Below are positions 15,354 to 26,150 of a stretch of DNA of 27,112 bases, in pieces. Origin of the DNA: Candidatus Bathyarchaeota archaeon. Its GTDB lineage: Archaea; Thermoproteota; Bathyarchaeia; Bathyarchaeales; UBA233. Every line of letters begins with the position of its first letter. Position 1 is the stretch's first letter. The DNA lies in the NCBI GenBank assembly GCA_004376975.1, contig SOJA01000072.1:1-27112 (forward strand), written 5' to 3'. Under the pieces are notes generated by a model, which was not told the DNA's origin, did no database searches, and saw only the letters and a list, made by a program, of their open reading frames with translations. The position numbers and the translations under genes are program-made.

Positions 15354-16818
15354 CTTTTATCCCTCCCCTTTTTAACTTATTTAAAAGTCTCTTTTCATGA
15401 TTGTAAATCTTCACTTCCAAAGGCATTTCACCAACAGCGAAGTGAGTGGCACAAGCAAAGCATGGATCGTATGCCCTGAAGGCCATTTCCACCTTGTTCA
15501 GTAGTCCATCGTTAACGTTGCCGTTATGTATGAGGCCTTTCGCAGCGTTTTTTATGGACATGCAAATTCCAGGTGCGTTGTGGGTTGTGGCTACTACTAG
15601 ATTGACTTTTTTGGCTAAGGCTTTTTCATCAAGAATATAATGGTGAATCAATGTACCCCTAGCAGCCTCAACTATTCCAACTCCTTCGCCAGGCTTTCCA
15701 GGTTTGTTTCTAATGTCTTTTCTCGTTATACCTGGATCTGTCACCAACTCTAGTGCCCGTTCAGCTGCATACATGAGCTCTATTAGCCGAGCCCAATGGA
15801 ATGCCAGAGTAGCATGAACTGGTTTTCCTCCGAGTGTCTTGTACATTCTTTCGTATTCTGTCTGTGCTAAAGGTGTCGCCATGCCATCTGCAACGTTCAA
15901 TCTTCCCAAGGGCCCAACTCTGTAGATTCCGCTTTCTTGCCCGTCGACTAGTCCTTTCCATCCTAATTCCTTTAGATAGGGTAGTTTGACGTATGTCCAG
16001 GGCTCAACGTGTTCTTCAATGACGTCCAAGTATTCTGAGGGGGCAAATTTCACGAATTCGTTTCCTTGCGTGTCTACTACTCGGACATCGCCATCGTAGA
16101 AGTTCACCTTGTTGGTTTTGTCAACTGTCCCCATGTAGTAGGTTCTGAGGGTGTAAGGTTCGCTTTTGATCAAGTTCACATAATCCATGTTCTTCAGAAC
16201 TATGTCATCAAAGAGTTTCAGGGAAAATTTTGCGAATTCAACGCAGCTTCTAACCTTTTTTTCGATTTCTTGTCTTTCCTCTTCAGATAAGGCCTTTGCC
16301 ATGCCACCGGGTAAGGCAGTCACAGGATGGGTTGCTCTGCCTCCAATAATGGCGGTTATTCTTTGTCCATAGGCTCTGTGTTTTATTACTTCTTTGCCTA
16401 TTTCTAGGCCAACCTTTTCTATTACTCCAAGAACGTTTCTTTTTGCTGGTGGAGCGTCTGGTCCTACAACGAAGTCTGGACCTCCCAGGAAGTAGAAGTG
16501 GAGTATATGATCGTAGATGATATATCCGCAATACTCGAGTTCTCTCAGTTTCTTAGCTGTTTCCGTTGGCTCCACATTGAAAGCCGCATCGCAGGCCTTT
16601 GCTCCTGCCATGTGGTGGGCGACTGGGCAGACGCCGCAGATTCTGGTGGTGATTATGGGTAGGTCCTCAGCCCTTCTTCCCTCGCAGAATCGTTCGAATC
16701 CTCTCAGTTCAGGAATCTGCAGGTAGGCGTTTTCGACATTTCCTTCATCGTTCAGTAATATTGTTATTTTTCCGTGGCCTTCCAGCCTCGTGATAGGGTT
16801 TATGACGATTTCTTTCAT
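15340..16818 (-). CDS. mvhA: F420-non-reducing [NiFe]-hydrogenase large subunit (module 2)
   Basis: 492 residues. Nickel ligands are Cys61 and Cys64 (RICGVCPVAHH) and Cys453 and Cys456 (DPCFACATH), with His459 and a 33-residue tail that should be removed on maturation. The tail is longer than in copy 1 (25 residues) and ends KRGGIKDERS. The remainder is very similar to copy 1 without a large insertion, suggesting duplication or recent exchange between the modules. The ATG overlaps the mvhG end by 4 bases and the end overlaps hdrA by 14 bases. No protease gene follows; HycI at 3721-4215 may serve both. Confidence 0.95.
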   Translation of the reverse strand: MKEIVINPITRLEGHGKITILLNDEGNVENAYLQIPELRGFERFCEGRRAEDLPIITTRICGVCPVAHHMAGAKACDAAFNVEPTETAKKLRELEYCGYIIYDHILHFYFLGGPDFVVGPDAPPAKRNVLGVIEKVGLEIGKEVIKHRAYGQRITAIIGGRATHPVTALPGGMAKALSEEERQEIEKKVRSCVEFAKFSLKLFDDIVLKNMDYVNLIKSEPYTLRTYYMGTVDKTNKVNFYDGDVRVVDTQGNEFVKFAPSEYLDVIEEHVEPWTYVKLPYLKELGWKGLVDGQESGIYRVGPLGRLNVADGMATPLAQTEYERMYKTLGGKPVHATLAFHWARLIELMYAAERALELVTDPGITRKDIRNKPGKPGEGVGIVEAARGTLIHHYILDEKALAKKVNLVVATTHNAPGICMSIKNAAKGLIHNGNVNDGLLNKVEMAFRAYDPCFACATHFAVGEMPLEVKIYNHEKRLLNKLKRGGIKDERS

Positions 16819-17759
16819 TTTTTGACCACCTTCCTTCGGAGGATTGAATGGGCAAGAGAATACTTGTAGAATGTTCCCATCGGGTCTACAGCCTGATTTA
16901 TTACTGTTGGGTCAGTTGCGATGGAGGCGAGGGCACTTACTATGGCAGCGCCCTGATCTGTTACGCGGGGACCTGGACCGTTACAGCCGGTGCAAGGCAT
17001 GTTTGCGTTTGGACATTGTGCGTCGCAACCTGCTCTTGTTGCAGGGCCCATGCATACTACTCCTTGGTCCCAAAAACACGTTTTCTCATCATCTTCGATT
17101 TCGTAGATTCTTCTTATTTCGGTGAGTTTTTTGTCTTTTTTCTCTCTTGGGCATTCGTCGCAGATGGATTTTTTAGGCATTAGAACAGAGCCTTTTGTAG
17201 GCAGCTTGTTTTCGAATATTGCTTCGACAGCCTGAAGTATGAGAGGAACTGGTGGAGGGCAGCCTGAGAGAAAATAGTCCACATCTACGGTTTGGGCTAG
17301 GGTTTTAACCGTGTCATAGAATTCAGGCAGTTCTAGCTTTCCTTCCTTAATCGTGAAGGAAGTTTTCGGTGTGATAAGCTCTGGGTTCTTCGTTGAGGGT
17401 GTTTCGAAGTATGCTCGTTTAAAAATTGCTTCTCTGTTCCAGAGATTTCCAAGCCCTACGACGCCTCCGTCACAGGCACAAGAACCGAAAGCCACTAGGA
17501 CTTTGGATTTTTTCCTGAGCAGTTTAGCCATGTATTCCTGTTCTTCGGTTCTGATGGCGCCGTTGAAGAAGCAGACGTCTATGTATTTGTCAGCCATTGC
17601 TTCCACATCCTTGTATTTGAAGTCCATAGCCACAGGCCAAAATACTATGTCTACTTTGGCAACAACATCCAAGATTTTTTCGTTTATGTCCAAGACAGCT
17701 ATTTCGCAACCTCCACAACTAGCAGCCCAGTAGAAAGCAAACTTCAGCTTTTCTGACAT
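16815..17759 (-). CDS. mvhG: F420-non-reducing hydrogenase small subunit (module 2)
   Basis: 314 residues from the ATG at 17759. The frame can be extended three codons to a GTG at 17768, but the ATG start aligns with copy 1 (KLKFAFYWAASCGGCE). Cluster motifs are SCGGC, FGSC, SGCPP, CDEC, and a C-terminal Cys-rich segment (CFWDQGVVCMGP, RAGCDAQC, CTGC). It lacks the ~15-residue acidic insertion near position 285 of copy 1. This is the first gene of the module 2 operon, with a TATA-like box about 50 bases upstream. Confidence 0.93.
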   Translation of the reverse strand: MSEKLKFAFYWAASCGGCEIAVLDINEKILDVVAKVDIVFWPVAMDFKYKDVEAMADKYIDVCFFNGAIRTEEQEYMAKLLRKKSKVLVAFGSCACDGGVVGLGNLWNREAIFKRAYFETPSTKNPELITPKTSFTIKEGKLELPEFYDTVKTLAQTVDVDYFLSGCPPPVPLILQAVEAIFENKLPTKGSVLMPKKSICDECPREKKDKKLTEIRRIYEIEDDEKTCFWDQGVVCMGPATRAGCDAQCPNANMPCTGCNGPGPRVTDQGAAIVSALASIATDPTVINQAVDPMGTFYKYSLAHSILRRKVVKK

Positions 17760-17803
17760 GAATTTCACTCAACCTTAACTCAGAGAGAAGTTATATGGAA
17801 AGG

Positions 17804-17822
17804 AAAGAATATTTAATTCTTT
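17804..17822 (-). promoter_or_regulatory. Promoter of module 2 with an inverted repeat over the TATA box
   Basis: Arms AAAGAAT (17804-17810) and ATTCTTT (17816-17822) flank an AT core, giving TTAAATATTC on the minus strand about 45-60 bases before the mvhG start. A repressor binding here would block the TATA box. The same half-site occurs in the opposite arrangement at the third operon promoter (23697-23714). Confidence 0.45.
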
Positions 17823-17923
17823 CTCCATTGTTGTTAGTTATTTTTCATGTTTTTAATAAGTATTTGATCATAAGTTTTTATGGATAATCGCATTAGAGAG
17901 CGCGCAAAAATTCAATTGATGCA

Positions 17924-17944
17924 CACAAAAAAGCACGGGTCTCG
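17924..17944 (-). terminator. Oligo-T stop after the nfnB-like gene
   Basis: About 11-16 bases past the nfnB stop, the minus strand reads CGTGCTTTTTTGTGTG, a T6 run at 17929-17934. This suits an archaeal T-tract terminator placed before the module 2 promoter. No stem is present. Confidence 0.4.
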
Positions 17945-20187
<2,243 letters not shown>

Positions 20188-20188
20188 A

Positions 20189-22327
20189 TTAGTTGTCTCC
20201 TTCCTTAATCCTTAGAGGATTTGGTCCAAGCTTCCTTATTTTCTCCACAAAATTCGTCATCATAGTTGCAAATTTCTGTCCTTCAGATGATGAAGCGAAA
20301 CCTATTTCGAGGCGTTCCGGATCTATCCCAAGGGCTCCCAAAGATTTTTTGATTACATCAACCCTGTCCTTGGCTTTTAAGTTACCATCTATGTAGTGAC
20401 AGTCGCCTATGTGACATCCTGTTATGATAACTCCGTCGGCACCGTTCTGAAAAGCCTTCAGAACATGAAGCACGTCCACTCTGCCGCTGCATGGAACACG
20501 TAAGATTCGAACATTGGGCGGATACTGAATTCTTGAGACACCAGCGAGGTCAGCAGCACCATAAGAGCACCATTGACATGCAAAACATAATACTATCGGC
20601 TCGAAACTCTCTCTTGGACCTGCAAGTTTTTTCGGTTCGAACAGTGCTTCAATTGCAGCTACAATCTGCTCATCCGTAAAGTGGACAAGCTGCATGGCTC
20701 CCATTGGACATTCCGCTGCACAGACGCCGCAACCTTTGCAGTTAGCCTCAACGATGTGGGGTAGCCCAAAAGCTTCAGCTTCAACCGCGTTAAAAACGCA
20801 TGAAATCACACATGCATCACAGTTGACGCAGATGTTCTTGTCAACTATTGCCTTGATGGCACCGGCTTTTATTTTCCTGAGGGCCATTGGAATGCCTGCT
20901 CTTGAGGCTGCAGCGCAAGCCTGAACAATGCTTTCAGCAATATCTTTTGGTCCGTGGGCTGTGCCACACACATATATGCCCTCTGACGTAAAGTCAACAG
21001 GTCTAAGTTTCGGATGAGCTTCAAAAAAGAAGCCGTGAGCACCCAGCGGCACCTTAAGTATGGACGAAAGTTTTCTTCCTTCTTCATGTTGAATTAGTGG
21101 CGTAGACAAAACAAGCAAATCAGTGTCTAGTTCGATATCAGCGCCTAGATACTCGTCGTAGACTGTGACGGTTAGCTTTCCATCAGACTTTGAGGTGACC
21201 TTTGGAGGTTTATCAGAATCGTAGCGGATGAAGTTGACGAAGCTAGCTCTTGCCTTTCCATAGAAATCTTCATATTCCCCGTAAGTTTGCATGTCACGAA
21301 AAAGGATGTCAATCTCAACGTTTGGATATAATTTTTTCAGGAGAAGAGCGTTGTTGAGAGCTACTATGCAGCATATTCTCGAACAGTAAGTTCTACCAGT
21401 TTTTTCTCTAGCTCCGACACATTGGATTATAACGACTTTTCTAGATTCCTTCAGTTCACCTTTTTTCAGGAGCTGTTCAAGTTCCAGCTGTGTTATAATA
21501 TTTTTGTGTTCCCCATACCCATACATTCCTACAGGCTTGAATGCTTCAGCTCCAGTCGCCACGATTATCGTTCCCACATTGATTCGTTCAGGTATCCTTG
21601 AACCCTTCTTCTGAAGAGTTACATCAAAGCTTCCGATGAATCCCTCCATTTCCTTGACTAAGGTAGATTTGTGTACGTGTATGTTTCCGTTGGCATTTAC
21701 TGCTGTGACGGCTTCTCGAAGAACTTCTGAAGCAGCACGCCCAGTAGGTTCTAACTTATGCAGGTGTCTCAGTATTCCACCTAGTTCTGCTTCCTTTTCA
21801 ATCAAATGAACAGTGAAGCCTTGTCTTGCAAGAGACATGGCAGCACTCATCCCAGATATTCCGCCACCAACTACCAAGGCTGAAGGATTCACCTCAAGGT
21901 CCAGTTCCTCCTGTGGTTCAAAGTACCTTGCCTTCGCCACGGCCATTCTGATCAGGTCCTTGGCTTTCTCTGTCGCTTCTTTTGGGTGATGCATGTGAAC
22001 CCAAGAGGAATGCTCTCTTATGTTAACCATTTCAAAAAGGTACTTGTTCAACCCTGCTTCTTCGCATATCTTTCTGAATAGGGGTTCGTGAGTTGCAGGT
22101 GTGCAAGATGCAACAACAACGCGGTTTAGGTTATGCTTTATTATGCATTCCTTGATGATGGCTAGTCCAGCGGATGAGCACATGTAAAGGTTTTCTTCGG
22201 CGCAGACGACATTAGACAAGGTTTTCGCATACTTCACAACGGCTGGTACGTCAATCACTCCGCCAATGTTGAAGCCACAGTGACAAACGAAAACTCCGAT
22301 TCTCAGTTCCTCTTCACTTGTTTTCAT
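20189..22327 (-). CDS. hdrA: HdrA-MvhD fusion lacking the inserted ferredoxin domain (QmoB-like)
   Basis: 712 residues. It keeps the N-terminal HdrA domain with full cluster ligands (CHCG at 15-18, Cys50, SCTP Cys75), an FAD domain (GGGISGM at about 154-160; QCVGAR; CSRICC at 315-320), a C-terminal ferredoxin domain (Cys500, 503, 506, 510 and 530, 533, 536, 540) and an MvhD domain (about 578-705; CFACQWC, VPCSGRVD, GCHIGDCHY). The ferredoxin domain normally inserted in the FAD domain is missing; the preceding gene has it. QmoB of sulfate reducers has a similar HdrA-plus-MvhD plan. Hence this is probably half of a split flavin heterodimer. The ATG directly follows the stop of the preceding gene. 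Confidence 0.9.
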   Translation of the reverse strand: MKTSEEELRIGVFVCHCGFNIGGVIDVPAVVKYAKTLSNVVCAEENLYMCSSAGLAIIKECIIKHNLNRVVVASCTPATHEPLFRKICEEAGLNKYLFEMVNIREHSSWVHMHHPKEATEKAKDLIRMAVAKARYFEPQEELDLEVNPSALVVGGGISGMSAAMSLARQGFTVHLIEKEAELGGILRHLHKLEPTGRAASEVLREAVTAVNANGNIHVHKSTLVKEMEGFIGSFDVTLQKKGSRIPERINVGTIIVATGAEAFKPVGMYGYGEHKNIITQLELEQLLKKGELKESRKVVIIQCVGAREKTGRTYCSRICCIVALNNALLLKKLYPNVEIDILFRDMQTYGEYEDFYGKARASFVNFIRYDSDKPPKVTSKSDGKLTVTVYDEYLGADIELDTDLLVLSTPLIQHEEGRKLSSILKVPLGAHGFFFEAHPKLRPVDFTSEGIYVCGTAHGPKDIAESIVQACAAASRAGIPMALRKIKAGAIKAIVDKNICVNCDACVISCVFNAVEAEAFGLPHIVEANCKGCGVCAAECPMGAMQLVHFTDEQIVAAIEALFEPKKLAGPRESFEPIVLCFACQWCSYGAADLAGVSRIQYPPNVRILRVPCSGRVDVLHVLKAFQNGADGVIITGCHIGDCHYIDGNLKAKDRVDVIKKSLGALGIDPERLEIGFASSSEGQKFATMMTNFVEKIRKLGPNPLRIKEGDN

Positions 22328-23644
22328 CTATCTATCACCTGCAGAAGAGGATGCAACTACTTCCGCGGCTCTAGCCGCCGCTGCGCTGGCTTGTGTAACG
22401 GATTCAGAAATGTCCTTGGGTGCTTGACAGTAACCACAAATAAAGACTCCTGGCACGTTTGTTTTAACTGGCATAAGTAGTGGATCTTTCGTCTTGAAAA
22501 AATCGTGTTCATCTATTTCCAAATTCAGGTTTTCTGCAAGAACCTTATTGTCTTCTCTTGGAGTTAAAGCTGGACAGAGCACAACTAGGTTTGCACGTAA
22601 CTCTTCTATTTTTCCGTCCGCAATGTTCTGGTATCGAATTAGAAGATCCTTTGTATTCAAATCCTCCAGAATTGAGGATGGCCGACCATTAAGGTATTTG
22701 ACTTTCCATTTCTCCTTGGCTCTGCTTACGAATTCCTGAAAGCGTTTCCCAAACACTCTCAGATCCATGTAAAGGATGTAAACTTCACATTCTGGGGTGT
22801 GTTCTCTAACTAGAATTGCCTCTTTTGTGGCGTACATGCAGCAGACGCTGGAGCAGTACGGTAATCCTTTTTGTTGGCTTCTTGAGCCAACGCATTGTAT
22901 GAAAACTATCCTGTGGGGATGTTTTTTGTCTGATGGTCTCAATATCTCTCCACGAGTCGGTCCGGAGGCATTGATGAGCCTTTCAAATTCTAGTGATAGA
23001 AGAACGTTCTTATATCGTTTGTACCCATACTCGCTTGTTGATGTTACGTCGTGAAGCTTTAGCCCTGTAGCCAATATTATGCTTGAAACGTTGAGTGTTA
23101 TCTCCTCGGGTTTTTGATCAAAGCTGATTGCATTTGCTTGGCAGAATTTTTCGCATACTCTGCACACTCCTTTCTGGAAGAAAAGGCAATGATCTTTGTC
23201 TATTATAGCTATGCGAGGGACTGCTTGCGGAAAAGGCATATAGATTGCTTTCCGCATTCCCATACCCATGTCAAATTCGCTGGGCACATTGACTGGGCAC
23301 TTTTCTGTACATGCACCACAACCAGTACACGCGTCAGGATCAACAAACCTGGGATTTTTCAAAACTTTGGCTTTGAAGTTACCTGCAGAACCCGTAACAT
23401 CCTTAACTTCTGAGCAAGTGAGCAGTTTTATGTTTGGGTGACGAAAGCATTCTATCATTTTTGGAGCAAGTATGCATATGGAGCAGTCCATGGTTGGGAA
23501 TGTCTTATCAAGCTGCGCCATTCTCCCTCCAATGGTTGGGGATTTCTCTACGAGATAAACTGTGAGTCCTCGGTCAGCCAGATCCAAAGATGCTTGCATT
23601 CCCGCTATGCCTCCGCCAACCACAAGCACAGCATTGTTACCCAA
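22328..23644 (-). CDS. hdrA: Short HdrA-like FAD/ferredoxin protein (QmoA-like)
   Basis: About 438-440 residues. FAD site VVGGGIAGMQ at the very start, DCSICI (55-60), an inserted ferredoxin domain (Cys108, 111, 114, 118 and Cys155, 163, 166, 170), QCVGSR (252-257) and CSSVCC. It ends at the point where the C-terminal ferredoxin domain of HdrA would begin, and also lacks the N-terminal HdrA domain. Its domains are exactly those missing from the next gene. QmoA is similar in size, but QmoA usually has a different Cys motif where DCSICI stands here, so it is closer to true HdrA. The start could be the TTG at 23650 or the TTG at 23644; the latter has GAGG 8 bases before it and is used here. It is first in a four-gene operon. 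Confidence 0.88.
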   Translation of the reverse strand: MGNNAVLVVGGGIAGMQASLDLADRGLTVYLVEKSPTIGGRMAQLDKTFPTMDCSICILAPKMIECFRHPNIKLLTCSEVKDVTGSAGNFKAKVLKNPRFVDPDACTGCGACTEKCPVNVPSEFDMGMGMRKAIYMPFPQAVPRIAIIDKDHCLFFQKGVCRVCEKFCQANAISFDQKPEEITLNVSSIILATGLKLHDVTSTSEYGYKRYKNVLLSLEFERLINASGPTRGEILRPSDKKHPHRIVFIQCVGSRSQQKGLPYCSSVCCMYATKEAILVREHTPECEVYILYMDLRVFGKRFQEFVSRAKEKWKVKYLNGRPSSILEDLNTKDLLIRYQNIADGKIEELRANLVVLCPALTPREDNKVLAENLNLEIDEHDFFKTKDPLLMPVKTNVPGVFICGYCQAPKDISESVTQASAAAARAAEVVASSSAGDR

Positions 23645-23696
23645 AGTCAATTCCTCACATGTTTACGTGCATAATGTGGAGAGAAAAGCAAGTATG

Positions 23697-23714
23697 TATT
23701 CTTATAAAAGAATA
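23697..23714 (-). promoter_or_regulatory. Promoter of the HdrA pair/Nfn operon with inverted repeat
   Basis: Arms TATTCTT (23697-23703) and AAGAATA (23708-23714) pair perfectly around four bases. On the minus strand they enclose TTTTATAAGAA, a good TATA-like box about 50-65 bases before the start. The overlap of palindrome and TATA box is suggestive of an operator. Confidence 0.5.
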
Positions 23715-23768
23715 TCGTGTGAAAAAGAGTATTTCAATGATGGTGCCAACATGACGATAACAGTGAAA

Positions 23769-24704
23769 TCACCCTTTGTAATAGTAAGGTTGTTTGACAT
23801 AGCCATATGCTTCAAGGGCTGCCGTTATGCCTTGTCCAACTGCTGTTCCAACCTGCTTAACAGGGTGGTTTGTGACGTCGCCAGCTGCGTAAACTCCTGC
23901 TACATTTGTTCGTTGTCGTACATCAACTATTATGTAGCCTTTCTGATCAACGTTTACTCCCGCTTTTTTTGCTAGTTGGCTGTTAGGAGCTTCTCCAACC
24001 TGAACAAAAACACCGTCAAGCTTTAACTCCTTTGTTTCTCCTGTTTTATTATCAAACAATAATGCCTTGCCAACCACGTTTACACCTTTGATTTCCTTCA
24101 CTTCTGTATTCCATAAAATTTCAACATTATTTTTGTTTTTTAACGCTTTTACAAGTGCCTCCTCAGCTCTTAACATACCTCTTCTATGCGACAGCTTAAC
24201 TTCAGAAGCTAATTCTGCAATATAGAGGGTTGTTATTGCCGCTGAGTTCCCACCACCAACTACCAGAACACGTTTATTTTTAAATAATGGACCATCGCAG
24301 ACTCCACAATAACTTACGCCTCTTCCACGGAATTCCTTTTCGCCTAGAACACCAAGTTCACGATAGTGAGCACCAGAAGCAAATACACAAGCTTTCACCT
24401 CGTAGACTGTTTTATCGGTTTTCACAATTTTTTTATTGCCTTTAAGGTCTAGACTGACTACCTTTTCAAGTTCATGAATTTCTGCACCGACACTTCTGCA
24501 GTGAACCACCATTTTTTGGGCCAATTCGCGTCCGATTATACTTTGGAAACCCGGATAATTCTCAATTATTGGAGCGTCAGCTGTTGTGCCTCCAGCCATT
24601 TTCTCCTCTAGAATTAGTGTTTTCAGTCCGCTTCTTGCTCCATAAATTCCAGCTGCTAAACCCGCAGCACCAGCACCAATAATTAATAATTCCCATTTTT
24701 CCAT
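23769..24704 (-). CDS. trxB: Thioredoxin reductase-like flavoprotein
   Basis: 311 residues, typical for TrxB. FAD site GAGAAG (10-15), redox pair CGVC (Cys133, Cys136) followed by DG, NAD(P) site GGGNSA (about 150-155) and HRR (173-175), then the C-terminal YAAGDVTNHPVKQV. The active pair is usually CATC or similar, so CGVC is a mild variant. HRR favours NADPH. It reduces thioredoxin or a related small thiol carrier in the cytoplasm. It follows the nucleotidyltransferase gene by 35 bases and may share its transcript. The ribosome site is weak (GGGG about 11 bases before the ATG). Confidence 0.93.
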   Translation of the reverse strand: MEKWELLIIGAGAAGLAAGIYGARSGLKTLILEEKMAGGTTADAPIIENYPGFQSIIGRELAQKMVVHCRSVGAEIHELEKVVSLDLKGNKKIVKTDKTVYEVKACVFASGAHYRELGVLGEKEFRGRGVSYCGVCDGPLFKNKRVLVVGGGNSAAITTLYIAELASEVKLSHRRGMLRAEEALVKALKNKNNVEILWNTEVKEIKGVNVVGKALLFDNKTGETKELKLDGVFVQVGEAPNSQLAKKAGVNVDQKGYIIVDVRQRTNVAGVYAAGDVTNHPVKQVGTAVGQGITAALEAYGYVKQPYYYKG

Positions 24705-24739
24705 TCTGGAATAACCCCGAAGCCTGTAATCTTTAGATT

Positions 24740-26011
24740 CTAACTGGACAACAATATTTGATTTTTGAATTCTCCTCTTACGTATTGATGTGGATAGATT
24801 TTTGTTGCTGTTAGCATGCAGCCTTTTGCTATTGTTACGTCATCTGCAATAACTGAAATCGAATCTATTTTCGTGGGTTTCTTCTGGTTTGAATGGATTG
24901 TTACATGTCTTCCTATGATGCTTTCTCTTATTTTTGCTGCCTCCTCAATTATGGATCTGTCCATAACTGCTGAGTTCTCTATTGTGACGCCCTTGCCGAT
25001 TTTTGTGTAGTTGTCAATGCATGAATTCGCTATTCTCACGTTATTGCCTATTTTACAGTGTCTTCCGATGAGAACAGAGCCATTGACCTCTATTTTTCCT
25101 TGTTTAATCTTTCTTATGATTTCTTTTCTCTGCTTCATCGATTCTTTGCTTTCTCCCTGAATCCATATTCTAGCTTCCTCGCTAATTCTTCCACCAAATT
25201 CTGTTAATGATGAAAAACGACCATCAAGCATGTCACGCATAGCTTCCAAGTAGCGCTGCGGAGTGCCAACATCAAACCAGCTTCCCTTCAAAGTGTAACC
25301 ATATACTGGTCTGCCCGTTTTTATTAAGTAAGGAATGAAATCATAACCAAAGTCTAGGCGATGTTTCTCCTTAGTTATTTGTTTAACGCCTTTTTCCTTG
25401 AATATTTTTCGCATTTCAGGGGAAACCATGTACAAACCGGTGTTGGCAAGGTTGGAGGGTGCCTCTTTAGGTGCTGGTTTTTCAACGAACCTTGAGATTC
25501 TGCTGTTCTTATTTATATCAGCTATCCCGTAACCCTCAACGTTTTCAACTTCCCTTAATGCTATAGTCATCATTGCCTCTTTCTTTCGGTGAAATCCCAC
25601 AAGCTCTTTCAAATTTACGTCGAAAATATTGTCTCCCTGGACAGCAAAAACCGGGTCCTTAACATTGTAATATTCCATATTTATTCTTGCAGAATCTGCG
25701 CTGCCGAGGTCATCTACGTTAGGCTGATATTTTATGTGAACACGCGGCGTTATGTCATATCTTGTGGAAAATCCATGACCTGACGTAAAATAATCATGCA
25801 AATCTCTATAGTTTGTATAGCCCTTCACACCGAAAATGAAGTTGCGAATGCCTTGGCGTGCAAGGGATAATAACGAAAATTCTATTAATAATCTGTTTAA
25901 AAGGCGAAGGCATGCCTTGCTTGTTTCCGCTGTTAGCGGTAGCAGACGCTTAGCTTTTCCTCCAACTGGAATTATAACTCTTAACCTTTCTGGTGCATAG
26001 TTATCGTGCAA
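24740..26011 (-). CDS. Sugar-1-phosphate nucleotidyltransferase with C-terminal hexapeptide domain
   Basis: 423 residues. The N-terminal nucleotidyltransferase signature reads VGGKAKRLLPLT (16-27) followed by SK (31-32). The usual GxGTR and PK are altered, but Arg and Lys that contact the nucleotide are kept. VQGDN (115-119), FVEKP, and GSWFDVGTP also fit. The C-terminal part (about 310-415) has I-G-x-x-C/V hexapeptide rungs of a left-handed beta-helix. The family makes nucleotide sugars such as GDP-mannose or UDP/dTDP-glucose for surface polymers. Which sugar cannot be decided. The start is a TTG at 26011 with GGTGA about 8 bases before it; no ATG is available nearby in this frame. Confidence 0.87.
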   Translation of the reverse strand: MHDNYAPERLRVIIPVGGKAKRLLPLTAETSKACLRLLNRLLIEFSLLSLARQGIRNFIFGVKGYTNYRDLHDYFTSGHGFSTRYDITPRVHIKYQPNVDDLGSADSARINMEYYNVKDPVFAVQGDNIFDVNLKELVGFHRKKEAMMTIALREVENVEGYGIADINKNSRISRFVEKPAPKEAPSNLANTGLYMVSPEMRKIFKEKGVKQITKEKHRLDFGYDFIPYLIKTGRPVYGYTLKGSWFDVGTPQRYLEAMRDMLDGRFSSLTEFGGRISEEARIWIQGESKESMKQRKEIIRKIKQGKIEVNGSVLIGRHCKIGNNVRIANSCIDNYTKIGKGVTIENSAVMDRSIIEEAAKIRESIIGRHVTIHSNQKKPTKIDSISVIADDVTIAKGCMLTATKIYPHQYVRGEFKNQILLSS

Positions 26012-26054
26012 AAGCTCATCACCAAACCATTGCTTTTGAATAACTTTACCTGCA

Positions 26055-26072
26055 TTAAACGTATTAAACTTT
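26055..26072 (-). promoter_or_regulatory. Possible TATA box of the nucleotidyltransferase gene
   Basis: On the minus strand AAAGTTTAATACGTTTAAT lies 43-62 bases before the TTG start, in the 139-base gap after the amidotransferase gene. It would give a short leader. Rest of the gap shows nothing notable. Confidence 0.35.
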
Positions 26073-26150
26073 CGAACCTACAGTTTAGAGATGTCTTCTG
26101 CAAACCCTACTTTTTTCTCTAGCAAGAATCAGGACGCGTAACATGTGAGT

